Source: Pelomonas baiyunensis
GTDB taxonomy: Bacteria > Pseudomonadota > Gammaproteobacteria > Burkholderiales > Burkholderiaceae_C
NCBI RefSeq assembly: GCF_043555935.1
Contig: NZ_JBIGIB010000003.1
Span: 620,001 to 684,000, forward strand
DNA length: 64,000 bases
Direction: 5' to 3'
The notes under the pieces are model-generated. The model saw nothing but the letters and a program-made list of their open reading frames with translations. It ran no database searches and was not told the DNA's origin. Of this stretch, positions 1 to 8,263 are shown one piece after another (within the stretch, counting starts at the first letter, position 1; every line of letters starts with the position of its first letter). A program made the position numbers and the translations under genes.

Positions 1-923
1 GGCTGCGCGTAGTGCGCGTTGCGCGCCGTTTGCGCCCACACCGCCACGTTGTTGGGCGTGCCGTCCAGCAGGTAGCCGGCCGCCTGCTCGTGGTTGCCGT
101 TGACGAGGTAGATCGGCGCCTGGCGCCCCAGCAGGCCGAGGTAGGGGCGCTGCAGCGTGTAGCGGCCCGTCACCTGCGCGGCGTTGATGGTGGCCGGGTC
201 CAGCGTGTCCACGCTGAAGTCGTCGCCCAGCATCACGTAGAAGTCCGGCCGGTCGGCCGCCACGGTCAGCAGGGTGCGGGTGTAGAGGTCGGGGTCGAAC
301 TGCGTCTTGAGCCGCTCGGGGTGCGAGTCGCCCTGCACCGCAAAGCTGAAGCTGCTGCCCGCCGGCCGCGCGGTTTGAAAGCTGTACTCCGTGCCCGGCT
401 CGCCGCTGGCCGCGCCCGTGGGCTGAAAGTAAAGCCGGTAGAAGTGGCGCGTGTTCGCCGCCAGGCCGTCCAGCAGCACATCCACCGGCTCACCCGCCAC
501 CAGGGCCACGGGCGCCGTCTTGCGGTCCAGTTGGCCCGACACCGTTCCGTAGGCCACCCACACCTGGCCGGCCTGATCGGGCGAGAACACGTTGGCGTGA
601 ATGCTGGTGGCGCTGGGGCTGCCCAGCACCACGTTGCCGGTGAAGCTGCTGGTGCCGGGCGCCGGTGCGGGTGTCGGTGCGGGCGTGGGGGCAGGTGCAG
701 GTGCAGGAGATGGCGCCGGCGCAGGCACCGGGGCTGGGGCGGGCGCCGGTGTGGGCGCAGGGGTTGGCGTGGGTGCGGGCGTGGGTGCGGGCGTGGGGGC
801 CGAGCTGCCACCGCCGCAGGCGCTCACCGCCAGGGCGCAGGCCAGCACCCAGGCCCCCGCCGCCCAGGGCCTGGGGCAGCCTTCCGGCAACGTGGGGGCA
901 AGCGGCAGCGGCGTCTTCATCAT
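1..923 (-). CDS. Metallophosphoesterase lipoprotein (C-terminus outside window)
   Basis: Calcineurin-like metallophosphoesterase exported as a lipoprotein; the window edge removes its C-terminus after 307 residues. A signal sequence ends in a lipobox-like V-S-A-C (Cys36). A Pro/Ala/Thr linker follows (about 41-90), then a beta-rich domain like the N-terminal domain of purple acid phosphatases (about 91-185), then the catalytic domain. Metal-binding motifs are visible in order: GDSH (198-201), GDD (233-235) and GNHE (276-279). Substrate unknown; phosphomonoester or diester hydrolysis at the cell surface is inferred. The linker closely resembles that of the YHYH lipoprotein at 4309-5976, and both genes share the TGAC-N6-GTCA promoter layout. 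The -10-like element lies only about 9 bases before the ATG, so the message may be nearly leaderless. Confidence 0.88.
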   Translation of the reverse strand, partial: MMKTPLPLAPTLPEGCPRPWAAGAWVLACALAVSACGGGSSAPTPAPTPAPTPTPAPTPAPAPAPVPAPAPSPAPAPAPTPAPTPAPAPGTSSFTGNVVLGSPSATSIHANVFSPDQAGQVWVAYGTVSGQLDRKTAPVALVAGEPVDVLLDGLAANTRHFYRLYFQPTGAASGEPGTEYSFQTARPAGSSFSFAVQGDSHPERLKTQFDPDLYTRTLLTVAADRPDFYVMLGDDFSVDTLDPATINAAQVTGRYTLQRPYLGLLGRQAPIYLVNGNHEQAAGYLLDGTPNNVAVWAQTARNAHYAQ

Positions 924-931
924 GGCCGCGG

Positions 932-973
932 ATGCTAGGAACCGCCGCCCCGCGCTGAATGACAAATTCGTCA
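932..973 (-). promoter_or_regulatory. Operator/promoter A: TGAC-N6-GTCA, 18 bp, TTCCTAGCAT
   Basis: Read on the minus strand, a TGAC-N6-GTCA dyad (973-960) is followed after exactly 18 bp by TTCCTAGCAT (941-932), whose TAGCAT serves as a -10. The same spacing recurs at 6006-6047 and 8264-8305. The dyad would cover the -35 position, as for OmpR/PhoB-type activators. The likely binder is the response regulator at 7471-8166. That assignment is inference; the repeat itself is seen directly. Confidence 0.7.
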
Positions 974-991
974 GCCGCCGCCGGGCGTTTC

Positions 992-1005
992 TGACAGCAC
1001 GGTCA
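992..1005 (-). promoter_or_regulatory. Second upstream TGAC-N6-GTCA copy
   Basis: A further perfect TGAC-N6-GTCA dyad sits 32 bp (about three helical turns) upstream of operator A, so both would face the same side of the helix. It suggests that two regulator dimers bind at the metallophosphoesterase promoter, while the other two promoters have one. Confidence 0.55.
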
Positions 1006-1065
1006 TGCAGCCGCGGCGCAGGTGGGTTGAAGTTCAGGCTCCATCCACGAACTTGGCGTCACCCC

Positions 1066-1326
1066 ATGTCACTTCGCCTCGCCTCCTCGCTGATCCTGGC
1101 CGTGAGCGCCGCCACCCTGCCTGCGCTGGCTGGCACCCACGCCGCTGCCAAAGCCGGCGTGCAGCAAGACAAGCAAAAACTCGCCATCGACAAAGCCCAG
1201 CTCAAGGCCGACAAAGCCGCCGGCAACAAAACCGCCGTCGCGGCCGACAAGGCGGCGATCCAGGCCGACAAGCAGCAGCTCGACACCGACCGGGCGGCGG
1301 GGAAGGGCCAGACGGCGGGGCATTGA
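1066..1326 (+). CDS. Small secreted Lys/Asp/Ala-rich protein
   Basis: An 86-residue protein that I do not recognise. It has a Sec signal peptide (about 1-23) ending in ALA-G and a mature part of regularly spaced Lys/Asp/Ala segments (KADK-type repeats: KADKAA, AADKAA, QADKQQ). This should form one highly charged amphipathic helix. There is no cysteine and no known domain. The ATG has no strong ribosome binding site. A periplasmic location is inferred from the signal peptide. It is divergent from the metallophosphoesterase gene, and the doubled operator at 960-1005 lies between them, so shared control is possible. Confidence 0.6.
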   Translation: MSLRLASSLILAVSAATLPALAGTHAAAKAGVQQDKQKLAIDKAQLKADKAAGNKTAVAADKAAIQADKQQLDTDRAAGKGQTAGH

Positions 1327-1425
1327 GCCCGGTGGCCGCAGCCAACGACGGCACGCTTGGCTTCGCCGTCGCTTTCACCCGACTCGGTGAGCGAGCCAGC
1401 CAGGCCGGCCCCGCACGCCACAAGG

Positions 1426-1545
1426 CCCGTAGGTTGGCGGTGAGCGCAGTGAACCCCAACGAAGCCCGCGACCCGTCGGGCCACGCCTGTCTCGCCTTAA
1501 AGACCCGGGTTGGGGTTCGTGAATTCACCCCAACCTACCGGGCTG
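1426..1545. repeat. REP-like inverted intergenic repeat
   Basis: The 323 bp between the genes at 1326 and 1650 hold no further gene. They contain two inverted arms: GTAGGTTGG...AACCCCAAC at about 1429-1460, and GTTGGGGTT...CCCAACCTAC at about 1509-1539. This type of GTAGGTTGG repeat is common as an intergenic palindrome in proteobacteria. No transposase is nearby. It could fold as an RNA hairpin downstream of the small secreted protein gene. Confidence 0.7.
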
Positions 1546-1649
1546 AGCGGTCGGCAAGGCAATTGAACTGAACGACGGCAGCGCCGCGAGAGCGGACAAT
1601 CCCGCGCTGACGTCTAGCTCTTTTGCCTCAGCACTGTTTCGTCGCCCCC

Positions 1650-2216
1650 ATGCACAAGCTGATTAGTTCGCTCGTCCTAGTGGCGCTCACAGGTGCGTGC
1701 CGCGCCGACACCTTCGAGCCAGCCTTGCGATTGGCTCTGCCTGACAAGGTCGCGGGCATGTCCCTTGTCCTCTCGACTCGATCAGTGCAAACGGAAAGAG
1801 GTGCCAACTACGGTTGGCTTAGTGACGACTCGGAGCACACGTCTGGTTTCGTCACGGTAAACGTCCGTGGCGCCGAGCCCATCCCGGACGGCATCGAATC
1901 GCCTGCGATCAGGGGCGAGTTCGGCGAACGCATTGCCAAGATCGAACGTAAGCTGCCAAACGGCCGCGGGCCTGATCTCATCGGGCCGAGCGATCCGAGG
2001 CGGACCGCATACCCGGGTTGCGGCCCGCAATTCCTCTGGACCGCTTACACCTCGGAGTCGGACGAGGGGGTGAAGGTCTGGAGCGTCTACCTTTTGGCCA
2101 TGAACAGCCACTTTGTGGAGGTAACGACCGGATACCTGGCGGACGACGAGACGGGTCGAGAAGTCGCCGATCGATTCGTCCAGGAAATGCGCAAGGTGCT
2201 GGGGCACTGCAGATAG
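1650..2216 (+). CDS. Exported protein of unknown function
   Basis: I do not recognise a family. The chosen ATG gives 188 residues with a short basic-hydrophobic leader (MHKLISSLVLVALTG) and either a lipobox-like T-G-A-C or a signal peptidase I site just after it. An in-frame upstream ATG-type start at 1623 would add nine residues before the signal and is less likely. The mature part has three cysteines near residues 123 to the end and no obvious motif. Base composition is somewhat less GC-biased than that of its neighbours. It stands alone between a REP-like repeat and the convergent gene ending at 2359. Confidence 0.6.
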   Translation: MHKLISSLVLVALTGACRADTFEPALRLALPDKVAGMSLVLSTRSVQTERGANYGWLSDDSEHTSGFVTVNVRGAEPIPDGIESPAIRGEFGERIAKIERKLPNGRGPDLIGPSDPRRTAYPGCGPQFLWTAYTSESDEGVKVWSVYLLAMNSHFVEVTTGYLADDETGREVADRFVQEMRKVLGHCR

Positions 2217-2358
2217 CGGCGGGCACCGCCCATCGGCAGCTCCTCGCCGAATTCAGACAGTGGTGCCTTTGACGCCGACGACCGCTCCTGGCCGACAAGA
2301 GCCCTTCAGCCCAACACAACAGGCCGCACCACCGCCCCACCCGCCGCCCCCGCACCCT

Positions 2359-3672
2359 TCAGCCACCCCCAAACAACCCCCCCGTCTTCTCCGCCTCCGC
2401 CACCCCCGCCGCATCCAGCGGCGCGGCGTAGAGGAACGGCCCCTTGGGGTCGCGGGCGTCGTGGGGGCTGCGGTCGCGCAGGGCCTGGAGTTCGGTGCGT
2501 TGGCTCAGCGTCAGGGTCTGGCCGATCTGGGCGAAGGCCTGGGCTGCGCGGAAGGACAGGTCGCCGTCGAGCTCGCCGTAGCGGCGCGACAGCGCCAGCA
2601 CGCGTGACCGGTCGGCGGGCTCGCCGGTGAGCAGGCGGCGCAGCTCGGTGGCGATCTGGCGGCGCACCGTGGCGATCTCCTGCAGCGTGGCGCGTTGTTG
2701 TTCGGGCAGGGCCTCCACGAGCGCGCGTTGCGGGCCTGACAGCAGGCTCAAAAACGTGGCGCCCGCGTCGCCGGTCAGCGCGGTGCTGATGGAGAAATCT
2801 TGCTTGCCGAGGGCGGGCGCGGTCTTGAGGCCGAAGCCGCCGAAGTACATGGCGTGGCGTTCGGGGCAGAAGTAGGTGTCGGCGTCCAGGCCGCCGCCCT
2901 GCCAGGCGAAGAGTTCGCTGGCGTGGGTCATGAGGGCCACGTCCAGCTCGTGCGGCAGGCTGCGGCGCTCGGGCGGCTCGGGGGCGTCGGGCCAGGTGCG
3001 GGAGTCGCCGAACTTCAGGCGCGCGAACTGCTCGCGCTGGGTGGGGCTCAGCGAGCGGATCACGCGGGCCATGGCCTCGGCGCGGGCCCAGGCGATCTGG
3101 CCGTCCAGCGCGTAGAGCGCGGCCGAGTGGGCGAGCACGGCGCTGCGGTTGAGCGGGCTGCGGGCGGCCGGGCCGGTGCGCTCCAGAGTCTGGCGGAAGG
3201 CCTTGATGAGGGGCAGGCGCAGCAGGCCGAAGCGGCGCACGTCGGCCGCCTGGGCGCGGGCGGCGTCGATGAGCACGGCGCGTTGCTCGGGGCTCAGGAT
3301 GGCCAGCGTGTTGAACGCGATGCGGGTAAGGAAGGCGGGGCTGTGGCCGCCCTCCACGGCATCGGTGTCGCGCAGGTACTGGAAGCCGAAGTAGTCGGAC
3401 ACCTTGCCGGGCGGCAGGAAGGTGTCGGCCGCGAAGTTGCCGGTCAGGAAGGCCAGGCCGCTGAAGGCGAGGGTGTGCAGCTGGGCGCGGTCAGACATCG
3501 CCTGCTCCAGCGAGTAGCGCTGGCGCTCGCCCGGGGGCGGCGGGCGCGGCGGGCGGGCGGGGCGCTCGTCGGCCGGCTGGGCCAGGGCGCACGGCAGGGG
3601 GAGGGCCGCGGTCAGAGCCCAGGCCAGCAACTGGCGGCGGGGGGCGTGACGAAGGGGGTGGCGGAGCGTCAT
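2359..3672 (-). CDS. Exported protein with Spy/CpxP-like LTxxQR motifs
   Basis: Last gene of the YHYH operon; 437 residues. An arginine-rich N-terminus leads into a signal peptide ending at ALA-Q, then a Pro/Arg-rich stretch and a largely helical body. Short motifs LSPEQR, LSPTQR and LTLSQR recur; they resemble the LTxxQ motifs of Spy/CpxP-type periplasmic helical proteins, but overall family membership is not established. The protein ends in a Gly-rich tail. ATG 3672 is chosen over an in-frame GTG at 3681; the gene starts 9 bp after the previous stop. Function unknown. Position suggests the same pathway as the YHYH-PEBP lipoprotein, under the two-component system at 6069-8166. Confidence 0.65.
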   Translation of the reverse strand: MTLRHPLRHAPRRQLLAWALTAALPLPCALAQPADERPARPPRPPPPGERQRYSLEQAMSDRAQLHTLAFSGLAFLTGNFAADTFLPPGKVSDYFGFQYLRDTDAVEGGHSPAFLTRIAFNTLAILSPEQRAVLIDAARAQAADVRRFGLLRLPLIKAFRQTLERTGPAARSPLNRSAVLAHSAALYALDGQIAWARAEAMARVIRSLSPTQREQFARLKFGDSRTWPDAPEPPERRSLPHELDVALMTHASELFAWQGGGLDADTYFCPERHAMYFGGFGLKTAPALGKQDFSISTALTGDAGATFLSLLSGPQRALVEALPEQQRATLQEIATVRRQIATELRRLLTGEPADRSRVLALSRRYGELDGDLSFRAAQAFAQIGQTLTLSQRTELQALRDRSPHDARDPKGPFLYAAPLDAAGVAEAEKTGGLFGGG

Positions 3673-3681
3673 GGGGCGCAC

Positions 3682-4287
3682 TCAGAAAGCGATGGGCACG
3701 GGGCCGGTTTTGCCGTCCACCCAGCGTTGCTGCGGACGATAGCTGACGAGCATCAGCGGCTCCAGCGCGGGCGGCAGCGCCACGGTCAGGGGGCTGCTGC
3801 GCGTGTCGAGGTCGTTCGGAATGTCACGGTCGGCCACGGCTTCCACGGCGATCACGGCGGGTTCTTCATGCACATGGGCCTGGGGCGTGACGGTCTGGCG
3901 CATCAGGCGCTGCTGCAGCTGGGCGTGCAGGTTCTTGCCGCTGGGGAAGCGCCAGCCGCTCAGCCGCAGCGGGGTGCTGCCCAGGCGCAGTTGCAGTGCA
4001 TCGGTGAAGCGGGCCTGCACCTGCTGCCAGGCCTTCTCGGTCTCGGCCGGCCCTTGGGCCACCAGGGCGGCCAGGAACTCGGCCCGGGGCTGCTGGGGCG
4101 CTAGGGTGCGCTGCATCAGGCCCAGCGGCTCCACGTAGAACTGCAGGCTCAGGTGGCGGGGCTCGCGCTGCACGACGGTGAGGCGGTCGTGCTCCAGCTC
4201 ATGCGCCTGGGCGCGGCCGTGCAGGCCCAGCCACAGCGCGCACAGCACGGGCAGGGCAGTGAGGGTGAGGCGTTGGCGAGGGGTCAT
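3682..4287 (-). CDS. Exported protein of unknown function in YHYH operon
   Basis: A 201-residue protein with a classical signal peptide (about 1-28, cleavage after AQA) and a mature domain I cannot assign to a family. It contains no cysteine in the mature part, so disulfides are not involved. It lies 21 bp downstream of the YHYH-PEBP gene and 9 bp upstream of the 437-residue exported protein, so the three are almost certainly one transcript. A periplasmic role with its two neighbours is inferred. Confidence 0.65.
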   Translation of the reverse strand: MTPRQRLTLTALPVLCALWLGLHGRAQAHELEHDRLTVVQREPRHLSLQFYVEPLGLMQRTLAPQQPRAEFLAALVAQGPAETEKAWQQVQARFTDALQLRLGSTPLRLSGWRFPSGKNLHAQLQQRLMRQTVTPQAHVHEEPAVIAVEAVADRDIPNDLDTRSSPLTVALPPALEPLMLVSYRPQQRWVDGKTGPVPIAF

Positions 4288-4308
4288 GGTGGGTCTCGGT
4301 GGCCGTGT

Positions 4309-5976
4309 TCAGTGGCAGTAGACGGTGGCCGGCTGGGTGGCCACGCCGGCGCTGGTGCTGAACTCGAAGCGCCAGCAGGCGGACCGGCCCTGGTGGGCGG
4401 GCAGGGCGAGCTGGGTTTCCAGCTCGGTGCCGCTGAGCGCCACGTAACGGATGCGGTAGGTGCCCGGGGTGTTGGCGTAGCTGTCGCTGCCGGTTGCGGT
4501 GGTGGTGAAGCTGCGGGCGCTGGTGAACTGCAGCACCTGGGCGCCGGTGGCGGCCTCGGTGGCCAGCGTCATGGCGCTCACGGCAAAGGGCGTGACGGGC
4601 GGCTGGCGCATGGGCGTGTATTTGGCGGCCTGGCCGGCGAGGTCGGGGCTGGGCACGCCGTGGAAGCAGCTCAGCACGTAGGGGGCGGCGTCGGTCACGT
4701 GGTAGCTGTAGCCGGCCGGGGCGTTGCTGACCGCGTTGGTGTTGCCGCCGCACTGGCCGTCACGCGCGGCCACGCGGCCATCGGCGTCGTTGTAGCCAAA
4801 GATGCCGTAGCCATCGAGCGCCCAGCCCAGCGGGTGGGTGTCCCAGTAACTGGAAGGTTTGCCCGCCATGAGGCACACCGGGGCGGCGTGGTAGTGGTAG
4901 TCGTCAGCGCGGCCGGCGTGGCCGTTGCACACATCCAGTTCGCCCAGCACCTTGGTGTCGCCGTTCTGGCAGCCGCCTTGCTTGCAGGGGTTGAAGATGG
5001 GCACGCCGTTCACGGCCACGCCGATGGGGCCGTCCGTCGCGCTGACCGGGCTGCTGGCCGCCACCGGGTTGAGCGGGATGCGCCAGGCGTTGGTGCCGAA
5101 GAAGTGCTGCGCGGTGGGCACCTGCAAGTTGGTGGCGGTGATGCCGTCCATCATGGCATGGGTGGCCAGGCCGTCTGACGCGATGTAGGCGTAGCTGGCG
5201 TCGCAGCTGGCTTGCGCGCGGCCGGTGGTGGAGGCGTTCAGCGAGTTGCGCACGTTCACGCACGCCGTGGCGTTGCCGGGCGAGCTGCTGCTGCGGGCGT
5301 AGTTGAGGTTGAGCGTGGCCTTGCCGAGCGTGAGCGGCGTGAGGGCGGTGAGCAGCGTGTCCCCCGTCACGGAGCCGGCCGGCAGCGTGGGCGCGGCCGA
5401 GAGGGCGTACAGCGTGAAGGTGTAGACCTTGCTGCCCGGCCCTTGCGAGCACGGCGGCTGGTAGGCGGCCATGGGCCCGTCGCTGCCCACGCCGAAACGG
5501 GCCACGCCATAGGCATCGCGGGCCAGGCCGCTGCGGCTGGCGGCGATGCGGTAGACCACCCAGTTGTACTTGGTGCTGCCGTCGCCCGGCAGGGTGGTCA
5601 TGAGCAGCGCGAACTCCTGCGTGCCGGCAGGCGCGCCGGTCCAGCTCAGCGCCGGGCTGGAGCCGGTGCCGTCGCAGGTGTAGTCGGCCGGCAGGGCGGC
5701 CCCCTCGGCGCCCACGCTGCTGGTGAGCGTGAAGCCGGGGGCGGGCGCCGGTGCAGGGGTCGGTGCAGGCGAGGGTGCCGGCGTGGGTGCGGGCGCAGGC
5801 GACGGGGTGGGCGCCGGCGTTGGCGCGGGTGCCGGGACGGGTGCTGGCGTGGGTGTGGGGGCTGGCGCGGGGGCACTGCCCCCACCGCCGCAGGCCGACA
5901 GCAGGTGGGCGGCGCCGGCCAGCAGCAGCGCGCCGGCGCCAAGCGAACGGGGGCGGGGAGCGGTCAAGGAGGTCAT
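4309..5976 (-). CDS. PEBP/YbhB-YHYH fusion lipoprotein
   Basis: 555-residue lipoprotein. Signal peptide with lipobox L-L-S-A-C (Cys29), Pro/Ala/Thr linker (about 35-80), a YbhB/PEBP-like domain (about 81-226, with DYTCDG, the SW.GAP segment and a YNWVVY strand), then a YHYH domain (about 236-555). The naming motif Y-H-Y-H is at 360-363, followed by Cys and WALDGYGIFGY. PEBP-like proteins bind small anionic ligands in some cases; the function of YHYH proteins is not established. Combining the two in one surface lipoprotein is unusual. The start is ATG 5976, just downstream of operator B; a much longer open frame upstream overlaps the kinase and is rejected. First gene of a three-gene operon. 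Confidence 0.85.
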   Translation of the reverse strand: MTSLTAPRPRSLGAGALLLAGAAHLLSACGGGGSAPAPAPTPTPAPVPAPAPTPAPTPSPAPAPTPAPSPAPTPAPAPAPGFTLTSSVGAEGAALPADYTCDGTGSSPALSWTGAPAGTQEFALLMTTLPGDGSTKYNWVVYRIAASRSGLARDAYGVARFGVGSDGPMAAYQPPCSQGPGSKVYTFTLYALSAAPTLPAGSVTGDTLLTALTPLTLGKATLNLNYARSSSSPGNATACVNVRNSLNASTTGRAQASCDASYAYIASDGLATHAMMDGITATNLQVPTAQHFFGTNAWRIPLNPVAASSPVSATDGPIGVAVNGVPIFNPCKQGGCQNGDTKVLGELDVCNGHAGRADDYHYHAAPVCLMAGKPSSYWDTHPLGWALDGYGIFGYNDADGRVAARDGQCGGNTNAVSNAPAGYSYHVTDAAPYVLSCFHGVPSPDLAGQAAKYTPMRQPPVTPFAVSAMTLATEAATGAQVLQFTSARSFTTTATGSDSYANTPGTYRIRYVALSGTELETQLALPAHQGRSACWRFEFSTSAGVATQPATVYCH

Positions 5977-6005
5977 GTCGTGCGGCCCATGGCTGAGATG
6001 AGCCC

Positions 6006-6047
6006 ATGCTAGGAAGCCGCCGTCCGCCGCGCATGACATCGGCGTCA
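6006..6047 (-). promoter_or_regulatory. Operator/promoter B of the YHYH operon
   Basis: Minus-strand TGAC-N6-GTCA dyad (6047-6034), exactly 18 bp, then TTCCTAGCAT (6015-6006). The -10-like TAGCAT is about 30 bp before the YHYH lipoprotein ATG. The site lies in the short gap after the kinase stop codon, so the YHYH operon has its own promoter although it directly follows the regulator and kinase genes. Confidence 0.7.
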
Positions 6048-6068
6048 TGCAGCCGGTCGCCGCACGCG

Positions 6069-7460
6069 TCAGCGCGGCAGCCAGACGCGCAGGTGCACTT
6101 CGTCCTCGGCGCTGGGCAGCAACTGGGCTTCGCCCCCGTGCGCCCGCACGATCTCGCGCACCAGGCTCAGGCCGAGGCCAGTGCCGTCCACCTGCCGGCT
6201 GCGCGCAGCGTCGGCGCGGAAGAAGCGCTGGAAGAACTGGCTGCGCTGGATCGCGTCCAGCGGCGGCGCGTGGTTGCTGAACACCACCTCCACGCCTTGC
6301 TCCAGCGCCGCGGCGCGCACCCGCACCCAGCCGGGCCGGGTGCCGTGGCGCAGCGCGTTGCTCAGCAGGTTGTTGAACACCTGGCGCAGCAGCGCCGCGT
6401 CGCCGCGCACCTGCAGCCCGGCCTGGATGCTGCTGTGCAGCGGCACCTCGTCGTCCAGCAGCGGGGCGTCGGCCATCAGGTCTTGCAGCATGTCGCTGAG
6501 GTCCAGGGTGTCGGCCCGCACCGGCAGCTGGCCGGCGTCGGCCTGCGACAGCATCAGCAGGCGCCGCGTGATGGTGGCCAGCCGGGCCACCTCCTCGAGC
6601 ACCTCGCCCAGCTCCTCCTGCACGGCACGGCCTTCGGTGCGGCGGATGGCCTGCTCCAGCTTGCCTTGCAGGATGGTCAGCGGCGTGCGCAGCTCGTGAG
6701 CGGCGTCGGCCGAAAAGCGCGAGGCCTGGTGGAAGCTGGCCTCCAGCCGGTCGAGCATGGTGTTGTAGGTGTCGATCAGCGCGCGGAACTCGCGGTCCTC
6801 GCGCGCGGTCGGCAGGCGCTCGTCCAGTGCCTGCGGGCGGATGCGCCGCATGGAAGCCTGCAGGCGCAGCAGCGGCCGCACCGTCATGCCCGACAGCAGC
6901 CACGCGCACAGTGCCGCCAGCAGCAGGGCCAGTGGCGCCACGCGGGCCAGGGCTTGCAGCAGGTCGCCGCGCAGTTCGCGCGACAGGGCCGCCGGGTCGG
7001 CCGCCAGTTCGGCCAGCTGGTTGCGGCCATGCACCCGGGCCAGATGCCAGGACGAGCCGTCCACCTGCAGGCGGCTCAGCGTGCAGGCGCCGCGCGGGTC
7101 GGCCGGGCCCAGCACCGCGTCGGCCTCGGCCACGCCGCCGCCCTCGGGCCAGGGGCCCGGTGACTGCAGGGCCACGCTGCCGTCTGCGGTGCGCACTCGC
7201 ATGCGCAGCTCGTGCGCGCCGTGCAGTTGCAGCTTCTGCGCGATGTCGGGGCCCAGGCGCTCCCAGCGCTCGCGGCCGGCGGCCACCCCGCCCGGGTCGG
7301 CCAGGCGGCGGCCCTCCATGCACAGCCGTTCGTCCAGGCGCTGCCGGGCGTTGGACAAGGCCTGCTGCCCGCCCACCCACAGCACCGCGCCCATGGCCAG
7401 CCCGACCGTGGCCATGGTGACGATGAACACCCGCCAGCGAAAGCTGCCCTGCCAGGGCAT
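6069..7460 (-). CDS. Two-component sensor histidine kinase
   Basis: 463-residue membrane kinase. TM1 (about 9-32), a periplasmic sensor loop of about 140 residues, TM2 (about 176-195), HAMP, then HisKA with the phospho-acceptor at His255 in AAHELRTPL, an N-box NNLLSNALRHG and a G-box GTGLGLSLV. The ligand is unknown. ATG 7460 lies 10 bp after the regulator stop; an in-frame GTG at 7496 would overlap the regulator and is less likely. It should phosphorylate the regulator at 7471-8166. The promoter layout shared by its own operon, the YHYH operon and the metallophosphoesterase suggests it senses an envelope or nutrient signal relevant to those secreted proteins. Confidence 0.92.
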   Translation of the reverse strand: MPWQGSFRWRVFIVTMATVGLAMGAVLWVGGQQALSNARQRLDERLCMEGRRLADPGGVAAGRERWERLGPDIAQKLQLHGAHELRMRVRTADGSVALQSPGPWPEGGGVAEADAVLGPADPRGACTLSRLQVDGSSWHLARVHGRNQLAELAADPAALSRELRGDLLQALARVAPLALLLAALCAWLLSGMTVRPLLRLQASMRRIRPQALDERLPTAREDREFRALIDTYNTMLDRLEASFHQASRFSADAAHELRTPLTILQGKLEQAIRRTEGRAVQEELGEVLEEVARLATITRRLLMLSQADAGQLPVRADTLDLSDMLQDLMADAPLLDDEVPLHSSIQAGLQVRGDAALLRQVFNNLLSNALRHGTRPGWVRVRAAALEQGVEVVFSNHAPPLDAIQRSQFFQRFFRADAARSRQVDGTGLGLSLVREIVRAHGGEAQLLPSAEDEVHLRVWLPR

Positions 7461-7470
7461 GCGCGCCGCC

Positions 7471-8166
7471 TCACGCACGGAACCGGTACCCCACACCGCG
7501 CACCGACTCGATCCACTGCGCCTGCTCGGCTTCGGGCACGCCGCTGTCGGCCTGGGCGGAGCTCAAGCGTGCGCGGATGCGCTTGATGCACACGTCCACC
7601 ACGTTGGTGCTGGGGTCGAAGTCGTAGCCCCACACGTGCTCCAGGATCTGCGCCCGCGTCAGCGCCTGGCCGGGCGATCGCATCAGGTACTCCAGCAGGC
7701 TGAACTCGCGGCTGGTGAGCTCCACCATCTGCTCGCGGAACTGCACGGTGCGGGCGATGCGGTCCAGCACCAGTTCACCCACCTGCAGCCGCTGCTGGCG
7801 CTCGCCGCTGACGCGGCGCAGCAGGGCCTGCAAGCGGGCGGCGAGTTCCTCCACGAAGAAGGGCTTGGCCAGGTAGTCGTCGGCACCCAGGCCCAGGCCC
7901 TGCAGGCGGTCGCCCAGTTCGTTGCGTGCGGTGAGCAGCAGCACGGGCGTGGTGACGCCGCTGCGGCGCCAGTCGGCCAGCACGTCCAGGCCGTCGCGGC
8001 CGGGCAGCATCAGGTCCAGCACGATGGCGGCAAAGCCGGGTTGCAGGCCCAGCGCGTGGCCGTCTCGGCCGTTGTCGGCGTGGGTCACGCTGAAGCCCCG
8101 CTCGCGCAGCCCCTCGCTCACGAAGGCCGCGATCTTGGGTTCATCTTCGACGAGCAAGAGCTTCAT
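7471..8166 (-). CDS. OmpR-family response regulator
   Basis: 231-residue regulator with an N-terminal receiver (phospho-acceptor Asp51 in VLDLMLPG, conserved Thr79 and Lys101) and a C-terminal winged-helix DNA-binding domain ending in VRGVGYRFRA. First gene of a two-gene operon with its kinase. Operator C (8292-8305) is upstream of its own promoter, suggesting autoregulation, and two more copies precede the YHYH operon and the metallophosphoesterase gene. Assignment as the TGAC-N6-GTCA binder is inference from linkage and from operator placement over the -35 region. Confidence 0.93.
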   Translation of the reverse strand: MKLLLVEDEPKIAAFVSEGLRERGFSVTHADNGRDGHALGLQPGFAAIVLDLMLPGRDGLDVLADWRRSGVTTPVLLLTARNELGDRLQGLGLGADDYLAKPFFVEELAARLQALLRRVSGERQQRLQVGELVLDRIARTVQFREQMVELTSREFSLLEYLMRSPGQALTRAQILEHVWGYDFDPSTNVVDVCIKRIRARLSSAQADSGVPEAEQAQWIESVRGVGYRFRA

Positions 8167-8263
8167 GGTGCGCGGTGATGTCTGGGCTCAGGGCCGCCAG
8201 GCGTTGCGGGATTGTTGGGCAAGACAAGGCGCCGCAGGGCGCCCGGCCACCCCATGGGCTCGC

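Noticed and set aside
1426..1545. Inverted repeat as ends of a small insertion sequence
   Set aside because: Only about 110 bp with no transposase frame and no target duplication; it fits a REP-type element.
2800..5178. Plus-strand open frames of over 300 codons opposite the YHYH operon
   Set aside because: Gly/Ala/Val/Arg-rich shadows of the minus-strand genes, with no signal or domain.
4309..7380. Very long open frame of about 1020 codons spanning the kinase and the YHYH gene
   Set aside because: The part beyond 5976 is the kinase in another frame, with Arg/Ala/Pro-rich shadow composition. The lipoprotein signal at ATG 5976 gives the true start.
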